Shown here: positions 1 through 11,470 of the stretch, in pieces
Numbering within the stretch: the stretch's first letter is position 1
Layout of the letters: every line of letters begins with the position of its first letter
Assembly: GCF_032854445.1 (NCBI RefSeq)
Contig: NC_088307.1
Location: forward strand, 14,460,017-14,524,016
DNA from: Liolophura sinensis
Taxonomy: Eukaryota; Mollusca; Polyplacophora; Chitonida; Chitonidae
DNA length: 64,000 nt
Direction: 5' to 3'
Position numbers and translations under genes: made by a program
Notes under the pieces: generated by a model
Told to the model about the DNA's origin: nothing
What the model saw: only the letters and a program-made list of their open reading frames with translations
Databases searched by the model: none

Positions 1-525
1 ACTGCCATACAACTTTTTATTGTACAAGTGCACATAAAATAATGTTTTTATCAAAGTAAATCATCATTTGAAAGACACGGTATAATTTTTTTTATTCCCT
101 TTAATGTGACCTTTGAATGATGAATAAAATCTCGCACTCAAGATCACGTGAGAATTTTCACACGGCTTTTTCAGTATTTTCTGTCTACCGTTACTGTATG
201 CTACATGAATCAGGTTAATGCGCTTTCAATTCATCACAAGAGAGAGAAATTACATAAAAAAACGGCACGTCATCCTGTAGAGGCCCCAACGTTCCAAGAA
301 TCAAAAGAACAAATCGATCAGGGAAGTGTCTTCTCGTGCCGTTGTACGGTGCTTTAGTCAGTGAAATTAGATCACCGGAACAAAATGAATACAAAAGCGC
401 GGATGGAGAGAGAGGAAATGCAGAACCGATCGGGCGAGGGTTTGTAAGGCAAACAGCAGACAACACATTGCAAATTACCCAATACAATAAACTTGTTTTC
501 ACAATTATCCTAATAACAGATCTAA
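1..525. other. no recognisable gene
   Basis: AT-rich sequence with short open frames on both strands between about 148 and 554. None shows a domain, a signal peptide or convincing splice signals. I see no repeat shared with the rest of the window until the SINE-2 copy begins. Confidence 0.5.
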
Positions 526-835
526 GATCATACCTGGGGTCGGGTCACACCTAACACTTTAAAAAAGGAAGTTGTAGCTTCCTCGCGTGGCTTTCAGCAT
601 TAAGGGGATTGTGCAACGGCTGGTTTACCCGTATCAGTATAATGGATTGGGGCCTTACTTGCCTTCGGTAAGTCTTCTCAGTGAGTCAGCATTAGATAAA
701 AGATCGGCGGAAATCCGTCCTGCAACAAGAAGGCACATTAGAAACACTGTAAGAATTCATTCGTCGTCATATGACTGAAAAGCTGTTAAGTACGACGTTA
801 AAACCCAAAGCACTCACTCACTCACCCTTAGGCAG
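526..835 (+). mobile_element. SINE-2 copy, body and tail
   Basis: This matches the fuller SINE-2 copies at 17620-17986 (minus) and 39764-40066. It begins in the end of the tRNA-like head (CCTGGGGTCGGGTCACACC). It then has the body landmarks CAACGGCTGGTTTACCCG, TGCCTTCGGTAAGTC and AAATCCGTCCTGC, and the end motif TCGTCGTCATATGACTG. It finishes with TACGACGTTAAAACCC and a (CACT)n tail. Most of the Pol III promoter head is missing, so this is a 5'-truncated insertion. The 63-residue open frame at 587-778 lies inside it and is not a gene. Confidence 0.85.
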
Positions 836-1261
836 GGTACATATATGTGCTAAGACCGTTAATGGGGTCAAGTTTACGTTAAGGATTCTGCGCATGTCCC
901 CTCGATCGTTGACCCATCTTCGTCACATATATGTCACTCTTTTTGGCACCACACTAGTCTCAAGTTGTCAAATTTAGGTCTATATGTATATTTAAATTCA
1001 ATGATTTCATTTTTTTCCAATTGAACAGATTGTACAATGTGTAATATGTCTGGTACGTTTGAAAGATTTTTGGATAAATGTGCACTTTAATTCGTTAAAC
1101 GCTTGAGCAACCAAAGCAACTCAGGAATGTACACTCTTAAAACGTATCTGTTCGATAACAGAAGAGAACAGAACCTTGAGGTTAAAATAGATTATATCAA
1201 TGGAACATAATATGATATGATTAATTTAACAATTTGCAGTTGTTACTACAACAACTACCGT
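836..1261. other. no recognisable gene
   Basis: AT-rich spacer between SINE-2 and Rep-F. No repeat, RNA gene or coding signal was recognised. Confidence 0.45.
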
Positions 1262-1700
1262 ATCAAGTCTATTCCATCAAAACGCATTCACTCTAAGTTT
1301 CTTAAGTTTTTACAATGAGTTTAATTCTCATGTAAGTAATTATGGACAGAGCGATTGTGTTTAATTCCGCTTAACCCCCGAGCTAAAGACTGTATTTTCC
1401 CCGTATTAATGTATGAATAGTTGCATTCAGGGCGCAACTGAGATACATACATGCATTTTTGTTATCGGTAAGTAGCATACTAGCATAGTACACGATCTGA
1501 ATACCTGATTTCACTCATTCCCTTTGAACATTCCTTGCGTCTTTCCAGCATCATTGACAATTGTTGACCGATTCTTTTTGCATGATTCCGTCTTAATTTC
1601 GTACTTTATATACGTTCTTAGTTCTTTGCTGGTTTGTGTCAAACGTCGTTTTGGGAAGTGACCTTGAGATTATTGACCTTTAACATCCGTTTTAAATATC
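1262..1700 (+). repeat. Rep-F interspersed repeat, near full length
   Basis: One of about ten copies of an interspersed repeat of roughly 400-500 bases. Landmarks in order are TTCACTCTAAGTTTCTTAAG, CAACTGAGATACAT, ACTAGCATAGTACACGA, CATTCCTTGCGTCTTTCCA, GTCTTAATTTCGTACTTTAT, GTTTGTGTCAAACGTCGTTT and GATTATTGACCT. The end motif TACGAATGTCTGTTTCGACG, present in several other copies, is missing. Rep-F copies at 20590 and 33410 follow reverse-transcriptase coding on the same strand, so the family is probably the 3' region of that retroelement. Confidence 0.75.
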
Positions 1701-3944
1701 GGAACAAGTTTGTTGTAGCTAACATACTCATTTGTAGCAATAACATAATGTGTTCTTCCGTCACTCAGAAAACACAATAATATGTCAGTTTAACAGATCT
1801 GTTTGACAGCGTAGTCGTTCAAATTTCCCAACCGATGAGATTCAGTTGTTTTGGAAATGTATAGGCGTATACAAGTCGGGATTTTACGGGTATCATGGAG
1901 TTTGAAGTCATAAAAGGAAATATATTGATTTTGTTGTAGACATTACTGAATAAGTCTGTCTCTTCTAGTCTGTTCTCCGCGTGAATGACTTTAACAAGAA
2001 GCACCCTTTAAGACTATGTAAACCAGTGCTAATGCTCAATGAACTAGGGCATCAACGGAAGCCTTCTTTGCGCGTGGCAAAGTACACTGCTCTTAATTAT
2101 AAACACCGAATTATTTTAAGTCTAACCCTCACCGTACATGGATGAGACTAATTTTGTAAACTACGCACTGGAACGTTAGCACTAGGTACTGTTTGTTAAC
2201 TGTAAAGAGCACAAAGAATTTATCTCAACTCATTTATGAGAAGAAAAAAAATTCATCCATTTGCTGCAAGCTTCATCAGCGGAAATTCGTCATATTGCGA
2301 TTGAATAATTGTATGGAATAATACGAATATTTCCACAAAAAAATTCTCTGGTTGTCTGCAAAACAGTCGTCTTCTAGTACTGTATACGGCGAAATCCTTA
2401 GCTTTAATTAATAAAAATGGAGATATGCCAAGCAAAATACCAGTCTTGGATACAGCTCAGACTTGGAATGATGAATTAAGCTGATGCAAATCACACTAAA
2501 TGTCTCCCTGGAAAGCTTGCTGTCAGGGCTTTAATCCAGTGTGGGACAAATACGTTCTGCCAGTTCAATAAATAACGCTGTGTTGCTGGACAAACTGACA
2601 CGACGAGAATTATTTCTAAGGATCTTGTGATACAGGGAAATGACGTTCGCTGATAATGTTATATTATGGGCCCAAAGAATGCTTTTATCAGGGTACAAGA
2701 GACTGTACTGGAAATAGCCTCAATAATAAAGGTTTTGGCAGCATGAAAATCAATTAACCCACAGTTAAAAAGAAACATAAATCGAATATACTTCATTGAC
2801 CACGTTATATTTTTTTCTAACAGTTTAACTACGAATTAATTGGATGCACTTACAAAATTGCATACCAAATAGCCTTTCATTATGGACTGAACAACTATCC
2901 AGACAACCACTTTTTAAACCAATAATCATCGGCTTGAAAAGCAGTATTTTTTTTTCGAACAAATAATATTCTACATAAATAGTCAAGGTTTTAACCATAC
3001 AGTGAAGGGTTTACTATGCAGCAATCACTCGTCCAACGAAACAACCCAACCACACCAATATCTCATTAACTAGAGAAAGACCGCAGCACCACGTATAGTT
3101 TTGAATGGGCCCAGCAACTGCTGCTTTGTTACCAAAAGTTTGGGAAACAAAACAATATGACCCTGTTCTCGTATTTACTTGCAAAATCTTTTGTTCAGCA
3201 TTCACGTGGACCCCTATTTCCTTTAAAAATGTAGTCGTCGGAGAGAAGAAAAAGAAAAAACAGTCACGATTTTATTGATTTAGATCTGAACGTGATCAGA
3301 TTAGCTACGCAGGCAAACGATTTACGTGGACACGCAACTGATTAGTATCGATAAATCGATAAGCCTGTCTAATATAATGGTAAATAATTCACAGCAATTG
3401 GAAACACCCTTCTTCGCATGGTTGCTCTTTTGTATCGTGATTTTTTCTTTCTTTTATTCGAGAATGTACTTGAATATAAATGAAGGCATTTGAACACGAT
3501 CTGATTATTTCTTTGATTTGCCCTTGTCTTTTTTATCTTCCATATCAACAAAAGTACTGCAATTTTTTGATCCACTTTTTATTTATTCAAGCGAGATTGT
3601 GTCCTGTTTCTTTAGCAACACATCATAAACTCTATGTTTCAATCCTCTGGTTTGTTGTGTGAAAATGTTATCCGTGTGTACTGTTCCGAATTTGGTGTCT
3701 CACAATGTCTTGGTCCAGTTACTGTTTAATTTTATGATCAGATATAACGCCGTAACTGTTGAAATTTTCACCTTTTATCTCCAGTAAAATTTATAGATGA
3801 GAAACACGTGTGGCTTTCCGGAGATACTCAACGCCTTTGGCCGGGCCGCTGACAAACATCTTTAGATACAGTCGGATAGGTATCCGGGATATTTAGACTC
3901 GAGAAAGGTATCATATTGGTCTAAGGCCTATCAACTGCGAAACT
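1701..3944. other. 2.2 kb without recognisable features
   Basis: AT-rich single-copy-looking sequence. Only short open frames occur, the longest about 68 residues, and none has a recognisable domain. A small palindrome (TATCGAT, two bases, ATCGATA) sits near 3348. No window-internal repeat matches were found. It could be intron or intergenic DNA. Confidence 0.45.
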
Positions 3945-4445
3945 GACGCTGTAGAAGAAAGAGTCAGCGAGACCGATTCTGTAAATAAATGACTCAGCCA
4001 GACCGACTCTTTAATTAGATGAATGAGTCAGCCAGGCCGTCTCCGTAGATGAATAAACCAACCAGACCGACGCTTTAATTACATAAATAAGGTCAGCCAA
4101 ACCGACGTTGTAGATGAATAAACTAGCCAGGCCAGCGCTTTAATCAGATAAATAAGTCAGCCAGACCGACATTGTAGATGAATAAACCACCCAGGCTGAC
4201 GCTTTAAATAGATATATAAGTCAGCCAGACCGACGTTGTAGGTGAATGAGTCACCTAAACCGATGCTCTAGATGAATGAATGAACGAGACCGACGATTTA
4301 GATGAATGTCTGTGAGGTCGACACTTTAGATGAATGAGTCAACGAGATCGAGGCTTGGGATGAATAAGTCAGCGGGGCCGACGCTTTATATGAATCAGTC
4401 AGCGGGACCGACGCTTTATATGAATCAGTCAGCGAGGTCTTGTAT
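3945..4445 (+). repeat. degenerate 30/34-base minisatellite
   Basis: About sixteen imperfect tandem monomers with the core GTCAGCCAGACCGACGCTTT followed by AGATGAAT. In the left half, monomers of about 30 and about 34 bases alternate: ones ending GTTGTAGATGAAT alternate with ones ending GCTTTAAT plus a variable AGATAAAT. This gives a dimer of about 64 bases. In the right half nearly all monomers are about 30 bases. No continuous reading frame crosses it, so a coding role is unlikely. Confidence 0.85.
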
Positions 4446-6071
4446 TAGATGTATAAATAGCATTGGGATTTGGCCTACGGACATGCAATGATTTTAACGG
4501 TGGGTAGGATTTGAATTTGTCTTTAATTACCATTGAAACTACAATTAATCCACTGAACGGGCATCGCAAAAAAGTCTGGGCGACTAAAGACTCAGTGGGT
4601 CTGAGGCATTTGGCAGGTCAATACCTGGTCACAGGCAGCTGGAGACCGACAGACACCAAAGAGATGAATGGAAAAGATAGGATTTACTGAATTACACCGG
4701 CATAAAAAGAATTTCAAACACAGAAAACTGTAAGGGAAAATTCAGATAACGGGGTCTAAATCAACATTCATCGATAAACTTGAATTGTATACATTCCTTT
4801 GTTTCCTAACACACTCGTATATTTCTTCTGGTTATTCATTTGTAGACTTTATACAGTGTAGCTGACTTCCTTTTTTTCGTTCACAGACCTCTACATTCCT
4901 CCCTTCCCTTCATACGCGTACGTTTGTTCTGTTTGCTTTATACCCTCACAGCTTTGAAAATTTCTCGTTATTAATTTACAGACTTACAGCTGACTTCCTT
5001 TGCTTATTTAGACTTTTTCGTTTCATGAGCAGTCTTGTGCGTAACTTCCTTTGACACACTTTTTAGCTTTTCACACTCTTGTACTTTTCGTCCATTGCAA
5101 ACTGTCGCACTGTCATCTCTGCTCTGGTTTTACTCCCTACGCTGTAGAAACTTTCATATTGTTTCCGATTGATGGGTGCTTTTTACTTTTCGACATACAG
5201 ACAGACATTAATTTGACCAGTGTAGTCAATCGATCTTTTGACACATTAATAAACCGTAGCAATGTTTTAAGAGTCTCTTGGGTTCACGCTGGTTCCGGAG
5301 AGATTAGATCGGGACTCTCGAAAACTAAAGCCGCTAATGACGTGATTGTGTACGGTATGTGATAACAGTGCCGTTAAGTTGACAGATAAGACTAAGCAAT
5401 ATAGATGTACATGTGTATTCAATTTACCAGCGGCCCTTAAATCACACTTTACAACAGCGATAGTTGCAAGAGCTCCCATCTGGTGTCGTCCAAACCTGCG
5501 TGATCTCAGGAGACGACTTACTGATGGTGTATTGGTGGGTACCCACAGAAATGCAGTGTTGAATATCGACAACTTGCAAATGCAGACTAGACTACGATGA
5601 CGTCACGAAGCTATTAGACACGTTGGATTCGTACGCCTCACCTGCATTCTTCAGATTTCAAAAAGGACTTAGTGAGAGCCACGTAGTTTCTAACATACAA
5701 CTTATTACTGTAAAGGAAAGAATCGCCGTACAAATTACCTGTGGAAATTAGGCAATGATGTTAGCATCACTGTTTTCAACAGATTCTGACTAGGGCCACA
5801 AGAAAGGTTGCTCTTTCCGCAATCGACTGACCCTTGAATAAAGGGGTAGAGTCCAGCTTTAACTCACATCATGCATATTGACTTCAGACGGCGTTTAATT
5901 TGTGGGTAACTTAAATGTCAAAATTCAGTGCTGCTAAGAAGCCGTTAAATCTACAGATCTAAAGACGGCAAATATAAGTGTTACCTGGACAACAGTGACG
6001 CAGATATTTCACAAGGTTTCGGAGTGTATTCATTCGCCATAGTCTCAATTGATACCCACTAAAATAACCTA
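4446..6071. other. spacer with a few short open frames
   Basis: Contains a 103-residue frame at 5051-5362 (+) and frames overlapping it on both strands. A frame of this length is expected by chance in 64 kb of this composition, and no domain or splice signal supports it. A short SINE-3-like fragment lies at about 5090-5135. Nothing else is recognised. Confidence 0.45.
5090..5135 (+). repeat. SINE-3 fragment
   Basis: The stretch from CTGTCGCACTGTCATC to CTCTGGTTTTACTCCC matches the inner end of SINE-3 seen at 12340, 50515 and 62215. It is too short to place on its own and is called only by comparison. Confidence 0.5.
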
Positions 6072-6480
6072 ACATTAATCTTCAAAGTTTGTCCTACATA
6101 ATCATGCTCAATGAAGAGAAGAAAATGTAGAAAAGCTAGGCTAAAAGGTAAAATATTACCGCTAAAAATAGATGGAAATACATTCGTAGAAACGTGCAAT
6201 GTGTAGTTTTCGTTCTTTTCTGTTGACTGTATGGTGAAGGAAAAACACAAGGACAATAAGTCATGGCTGATGCAACAGAAACCGAGAGGAAAAATCCAGA
6301 CAGATCCTTTTAAAAATAAAATTCGACCCATGCGCCACAATAGATTTTATCCACACACGATGCCAGGTAAACGGCTACAATTTTTCCGATATGTTTCTTT
6401 GGAAGAATTTCTACACACATTCTGGTGCAGGCGGAGAATCCAGTATTGAAAACAATAGCTGAAGCAAAAGAACAAACGAA
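6072..6480 (+). repeat. Rep-E dispersed repeat, left flank of the satellite
   Basis: Bases 6072-6190 match 15778-15875, with landmarks GAAAATGTAGAAAAGCTAG and TTCGTAG. Bases 6192-6480 match 18862-19145, with landmarks AAAAATCCAGACA, AAAATAAAATTCGA, GAAGAATTTC and AGTAGCTGAAGCAAAA. The repeat ends about ten bases before the first satellite monomer. Open frames on both strands here (6059-6340 minus, 6231-6449 plus) are not conserved in the second copy, which has an in-frame stop in the plus frame. I treat it as non-coding repeat of unknown class. Confidence 0.75.
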
Positions 6481-6493
6481 ATGAAGTCCTAAA

Positions 6494-9400
6494 TCTGATG
6501 AATGAATTGGTGAGTATGGCTTAACGCCGCCTCAGGAATACTGTTGAAAGTCTAATGAATTGTGAGTCCGATGAATGAATGGATGAGTATGGCTTAACGC
6601 CGCCTCAGCAATCCTGTTAAAAGTCTAATGAATTGTGAGTCTGATGAATGAATGGATGAGTATGGCTTAACGCCGCCTCAGCAATCCTGTTAAAAGTCTA
6701 ATGAATTGTGAATCTGATGAATGGATGGACGAGTATGGCTTAACGCCGCCTCAGCAATCTTGTTAAAAGTCTAATGAATTGTGAATCTGATGAATGAATG
6801 GATGAGTATGGCTTAACGCCGCCTCAGCAATCCTGTTAAAAGTCTAATGAATTGTGAATCTGATGAATGGATGGACGAGTATGGCTTAACGCCGCCTCAG
6901 CAATCCTGTTAAAAGTCTAATGAATTGTGAATCTGATGAATGAATGGATGAGTATGGCTTAACGCCGCCTCAGCAATCTTGTTAAAAGTCTAATGAATTG
7001 TGAATCTGATGAATGAATGGATGAGTATGGCTTAACGCCGCCTCAGCGATCCTGTTAAAAGTCTAATGAATTGTGAGTCTGATGAATGAATGGATGAGTA
7101 TGGCTTAACGCCGCCTCAGCAATCCTGTTAAAAGTCTAATGAACTGTTACTCTGATGAATGAATGGATGAGTATGGCTTAACGCCGCCTCAGCAATCCTG
7201 TTAAAAGTCTAATGAACTGTTACTTTGATGAATGAATGGATGAGTATGGCTTAACGCCGCCTCAGCAATCTTGTTAAAAGTCTAATGAATTGTGAATCTG
7301 ATGAATGAATGGATGAGTATGGCTTAACGCCGCCTCAGCAATCCTGCTAAAAGTCTAATGAACTGTTACTCTGATGAATGAATGGATGAGTATGGCTTAA
7401 CGCCGCCTCAGCAATCCTGTTAAAAGTCTAATGAATTGTGAATCTGATGAATGAATGGATGAGTATGGCTTAACGCCGCCTCAGCAATCCTCTTATAAGT
7501 CTAATGAATTGTGAATCTGATGAATGAATGGATGAGTATGGCTTAACGCCGCCTCAGCAATCCTGTTAAAAGTCTAATGAATTGTGAATCTGATGAATGA
7601 ATGGATGAGTATGGCTTAACGCCGCCTCAGCAATCCTGTTAAAAGTCTAATGAATTGTGAATCTGATGAATGAATGGATGAGTATGGCTTAACGCCGCCT
7701 CAGCAATCCTCTTAAAAGTCTAATGAATTGTGAGTCTGATGAATGAATGGATGAGTATGGCTTAACGCCGCCCTCAGCAATCCTGTTAAAAGTCTAATGA
7801 ATTGTGAGTCTGATGAATGAATGGATGAGTATGGCTTAACGCCGCCTCAGCAATCCTGTTAAAAATCTGATGAATGAATGGATGAGTATGGCTTAACGCC
7901 GCCTCAGCAATCTTGTTAAAAGTCTAATGAATTGTGAGTCTGATGAATGAATGGATGAGTATGGCTTAACGCCGCCTCAGCAATCTTGTTAAAAGTCTAA
8001 TGAATTGTGAGTCTGATGAATGAATGGATGAGTATGGCTTAACGCCGCCTCAGCAATCCTGTTAAAAGTCTAATGAATTGTGAATCTGATGAATGAATGG
8101 ATGAGTATGGCTTAACGCCGCCTCAGCAATCTTGTTAAAAGTCTAATGAATTGTGAATCTGATGACAGAATGGATGAGTATGGCTTAACGCCGCCTCAGC
8201 AATCCTGTTAAGAGTCTAATGAATTGTGAATCTGATGAATGAATGGATGAGTATGGCTTAACGCCGCCTCAGCAATCCTCTTAAAAATCTAATGAATTGT
8301 GAATCTGATGAATGAATGGATGAGTATGGCTTAACGCCGCCTCAGCAATCCTGTTAAAAGTCTAATGAACTGTGACTGTGATGAATGAATGGATGAGTAT
8401 GGCTTAACGCCGCCTCAGCAATCCTGTTAAAAGTCTAATGAACTGTTACTCTGATGAATGAATGGATGAGTATGGCTTAACGCCGTCTCAGCAATCCTCT
8501 TAAAAGTCTAATGAATTGTGAATCTGATGACAGAATGGATGAGTATGGCTTAACGCCGCCTCAGCAATCCTGTTAAAAGTCTAATGAATTGTGAGTCTGA
8601 TGAATGAATGGATGAGTATGGCTTAACGCCGCCTCAGCAATCCTGTTAAAAGTCTAATGAACTATTACTCTGATGAATGAATGGATGAGTATGGCTTAAC
8701 GCCGCCTCAGCAATCCTGTTAAAAGTCTAATGAACTGTTACCTTGATGAATGAATGGATGAGTATGGCTTAACGCCGCCTCAGCAATCTTGTTAAAAGTC
8801 TAATGAATTGTGAATCTGATGAATGAATGGATGAGTATGGCTTAACGCCGCCTCAGCAATCCTGCTAAAAGTCTAATGAACTGTTACTCTGATGAATGAA
8901 TGGATGAGTATGGCTTAACGCCGCCTCAGCAATCCTCTTAAAAGTCTAATGAATTGTGAATCTGATGAATGAATGGATGAGTATGGCTTAACGCCGCCTC
9001 AGCAATCCTCTTAAAAGTCTAATGAATTGTGAATCTGATGAATGAATGGATGAGTATGGCTTAACGCCGCCTCAGCAATCCTGTTAAAAGTCTAATGAAT
9101 TGTGAATCTGATGAATGAATGGATGAGTATGGCTTAACGCCGCCTCAGCAATCCTGTTAAAAGTCTAATGAATTGTGAATCTGATGAATGAATGGATGAG
9201 TATGGCTTAACGCCGCCTCAGCAATCCTCTTAAAAGTCTAATGAATTGTGAGTCTGATGAATGAATGGATGAGTATGGCTTAACGCCGCCTCAGCAATCC
9301 TGTTAAAAGTCTAATGAATTGTGATTCTGATGAATGAATGGATGAGTATGGCTTAACGCCGCCTCAGCAATCCTGTTAAAAATCTGATGAATGAATGGAT

Positions 9401-10575
9401 GAGTATGGCTTAACGCCGCCTCAGCAATCTTGTTAAAAGTCTAATGAATTGTGAGTCTGATGAATGAATGGATGAGTATGGCTTAACGCCGCCTCAGCAA
9501 TCCTGTTAAAAATCTGATGAATGAATGGATGAGTATGGCTTAACGCCGCCTCAGCAATCCTCTTAAAAGTCTAATGAATTGTGAGTCTGATGAATGAATG
9601 GACGAGTATGGCTTAACGCCGCCTCAGCAATCTTGTTAAAAGTCTAATGAATTGTGAGTCTGATGAATGAATGGATGAGTATGGCTTAACGCCGCCTCAG
9701 CAATCCTCTTAAAAGTCTAATGAATTGTGAATCTGATGAATGAATGGATGAGTATGGCTTAACGCCGCCTCAGCAATCTTGTTAAAAGTCTAATGAATTG
9801 TGAATCTGATGACAGAATGGATGAGTATGGCTTAACGCCGCCTCAGCAATCCTGTTAAGAGTCTAATGAATTGTGAATCTGATGAATGAATGGATGAGTA
9901 TGGCTTAACGCCGCCTCAGCAATTCTCTTAAAAATCTAATGAATTGTGAATCTGATGAATGAATGGATGAGTATGGCTTAACGCCGCCTCAGCAATCCTG
10001 TTAAAAGTCTAATGAACTGTGACTGTGATGAATGAATGGATGAGTATGGCTTAACGCCGCCTCAGCAATCCTGTTAAAAGTCTAATGAACTGTGACTGTG
10101 ATGAATGAATGGATGAGTATGGCTTAACGCCGTCTCAGCAATCCTCTTAAAAGTCTAATGAATTGTGAATCTGATGACAGAATGGATGAGTATGGCTTAA
10201 CGCTGCCTCAGCAATCCTGTTAAAAGTCTAATGAATTGTGAGTCTGATGAATGAATGGATGAGTATGGCTTAACGCCGACTCAGCAATCCTGTTAAAAAT
10301 CTGATGAATGAATGGATGAGTATGGCTTAACGCCGCCTCAGCAATCCTCTTAAAAGTCTAATGAATTGTGAATCTGATGACAGAATGGATGAGTATGGCT
10401 TAACGCTGCCTCAGCAATCCTGTTAAAAGTCTAATGAACTGTGACTGTGATGAATGAATGGATGAGTATGGCTTAACGCCGTCTCAGCAATCCTGTTAAA
10501 AGTCTAATGAATTGTGAATCTGATGACAGAATGGATGAGTATGGCTTAACGCCGCCTGAGGAATATTGTTAAAAA
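6494..10575 (+). repeat. 73-base satellite array, about 56 monomers
   Basis: Successive GAGTATGGCTTAACGCC motifs start at 6512, 6585 and 6658, giving a 73-base period. One monomer holds GATGAATGAATGGATGAG, TATGGCTTAACGCCGCC, TCAGCAATCCTGTTAAAAG and TCTAATGAATTGTGAATC. Variants recur: a 57-base unit lacking GTCTAATGAATTGTGA (near 7860, 9380, 9510 and 10300), a GATGACAGAATGG form, AACTGTTACT and AACTGTGACTG forms, and a CCGTCTCAGC form. No frame stays open because TAA and TGA recur in each unit. The last monomer passes directly into SINE-3 sequence, and the core matches the SINE-3 tail end. It is a satellite rather than CRISPR, since there are no unique spacers. Confidence 0.97.
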
Positions 10576-10770
10576 ACAAATCCTCAACTGGGGTAAATTG
10601 ACAAGATACCGCATTTCACCTGTTACGTGTGACCATTTGCCAAATCTCACACTGTCCGAGAATCGACGACGGTGGCAAAGGGTCACACGCGACCGATGAA
10701 ATCTATCCTCTTGTCAGTTACCCTCAGTCAGGGTTTTATACTAACCGTTTACGTCAATGTTTAAAGACTA
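10576..10770. mobile_element. SINE-3 units in inverted orientation
   Basis: The left half reads GGTAAATTGACAAG, CATTTCACCTGTTACGTGTG, ACCATTTGCC. The right half reads GGCAAAGGGTCACACGCG, GATGAAATC, CTCTTGTCAGTTACCC, then AGGGTTTTATACTAACCG. The two halves are reverse complements, so this is a fold-back pair of about 195 bases. The other nine recognised SINE-3 copies are single units. It abuts the satellite array. Confidence 0.75.
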
Positions 10771-11136
10771 GTAACTTAGGCAACATTTAGCAGCATTGTT
10801 TAAACGGCATCGGGTAAAAGAGTGAAGTGAACTGTAATTTATTAGACGTCACTACTCTATAAATACTCAAAATGCGGTGTTTGTCATTGCATTTGATATA
10901 CAATCACAAAAATATGATCTACGAAGTCTGCTTGGGTGGCGTTCGAAGTATTTCGAGCCGAGAAAGAGGAATCTGAGAGCTAATAAGAAAATAGTAATTT
11001 CAGCGCTTGAAAACTTTGCAAATAAAAGGGAGAAAATAGAACCTTCACTCCTTCACACTTGACTTGAGCTATTTAAAAAACAAGTTGTAGATGTATCGCC
11101 CTTTCTCAAACTGAAGACTATATTACTACCAGGTGT
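10771..11136. other. spacer with a 61-residue open frame
   Basis: A frame at 10877-11062 (+) encodes a basic peptide that I do not recognise. It lies just before a SINE-1 piece and an RT fragment on the same strand, so it might be more retroelement debris, but no motif shows this. Confidence 0.3.
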
Positions 11137-11266
11137 AAGTGGAAAGGTCTTGCAGCAACATGCGGATGGTCGTGGGTTTCCCCCGAGCTCTGCCGGGTTT
11201 CCTTCCACCATAATTCTGTCGTATAAGTGAAATATTCTTGAGTACGGCGTAAAACACCAATGAATT
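11137..11266 (+). mobile_element. SINE-1 3' part
   Basis: Contains TGCGGATGGTCGTGGGTTTC, TTTCCTTCCACCATAAT and GTCGTATAAGTGAAATATTC, then TTGAGTACGGCGTAAAACAC. The tRNA-like head is missing and the AAAT tail is eroded. It touches the RT fragment that starts at about 11261. Confidence 0.85.
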
Positions 11267-11470
11267 TCAAAAATACTGGATTCCAAAAATGCATCAATCC
11301 CCATACAAAGCTTGCTTTATTGTGGGGTCAAAATGCTGCACCACCAAACTTGTATCCACTCTCTTAACGAAGGCACTACGTGAAGTAGTCATTTTGGAAT
11401 ATGTACTGCGATTGCCAACAAAATTCCATCGTCAACTCTTTATGGATACTCAAGAACTCTAAACGTATCA
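11261..11470 (+). pseudogene. reverse-transcriptase fragment (RT copy 3)
   Basis: One plus frame reads KYWIPKMHQSPYKACFIVGS and then a KCCTTKLVSTLLTKALREV segment. This aligns with WIPKIHKSPYKARFIAGS and the following segment of the RT remnant at 34417-36510. These are the N-terminal fingers motifs of the domain. The frame closes at a TAA near 11463. Palm motifs are absent, so it is a short relic. A Rep-F piece on the same strand lies 1.9 kb downstream at 13370, the order expected if both belong to one decayed element, although the gap is large. Confidence 0.75.

Noticed and set aside
6059-6449. Open frames on both strands in Rep-E as coding
   Set aside because: The second Rep-E copy at 18862-19145 does not keep them; the plus frame meets a stop (CAGTAGAAACTG) there.
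6494-10575. Regular repeats suggesting a CRISPR array
   Set aside because: Monomers are contiguous with no unique spacers, and the window is clearly eukaryotic.
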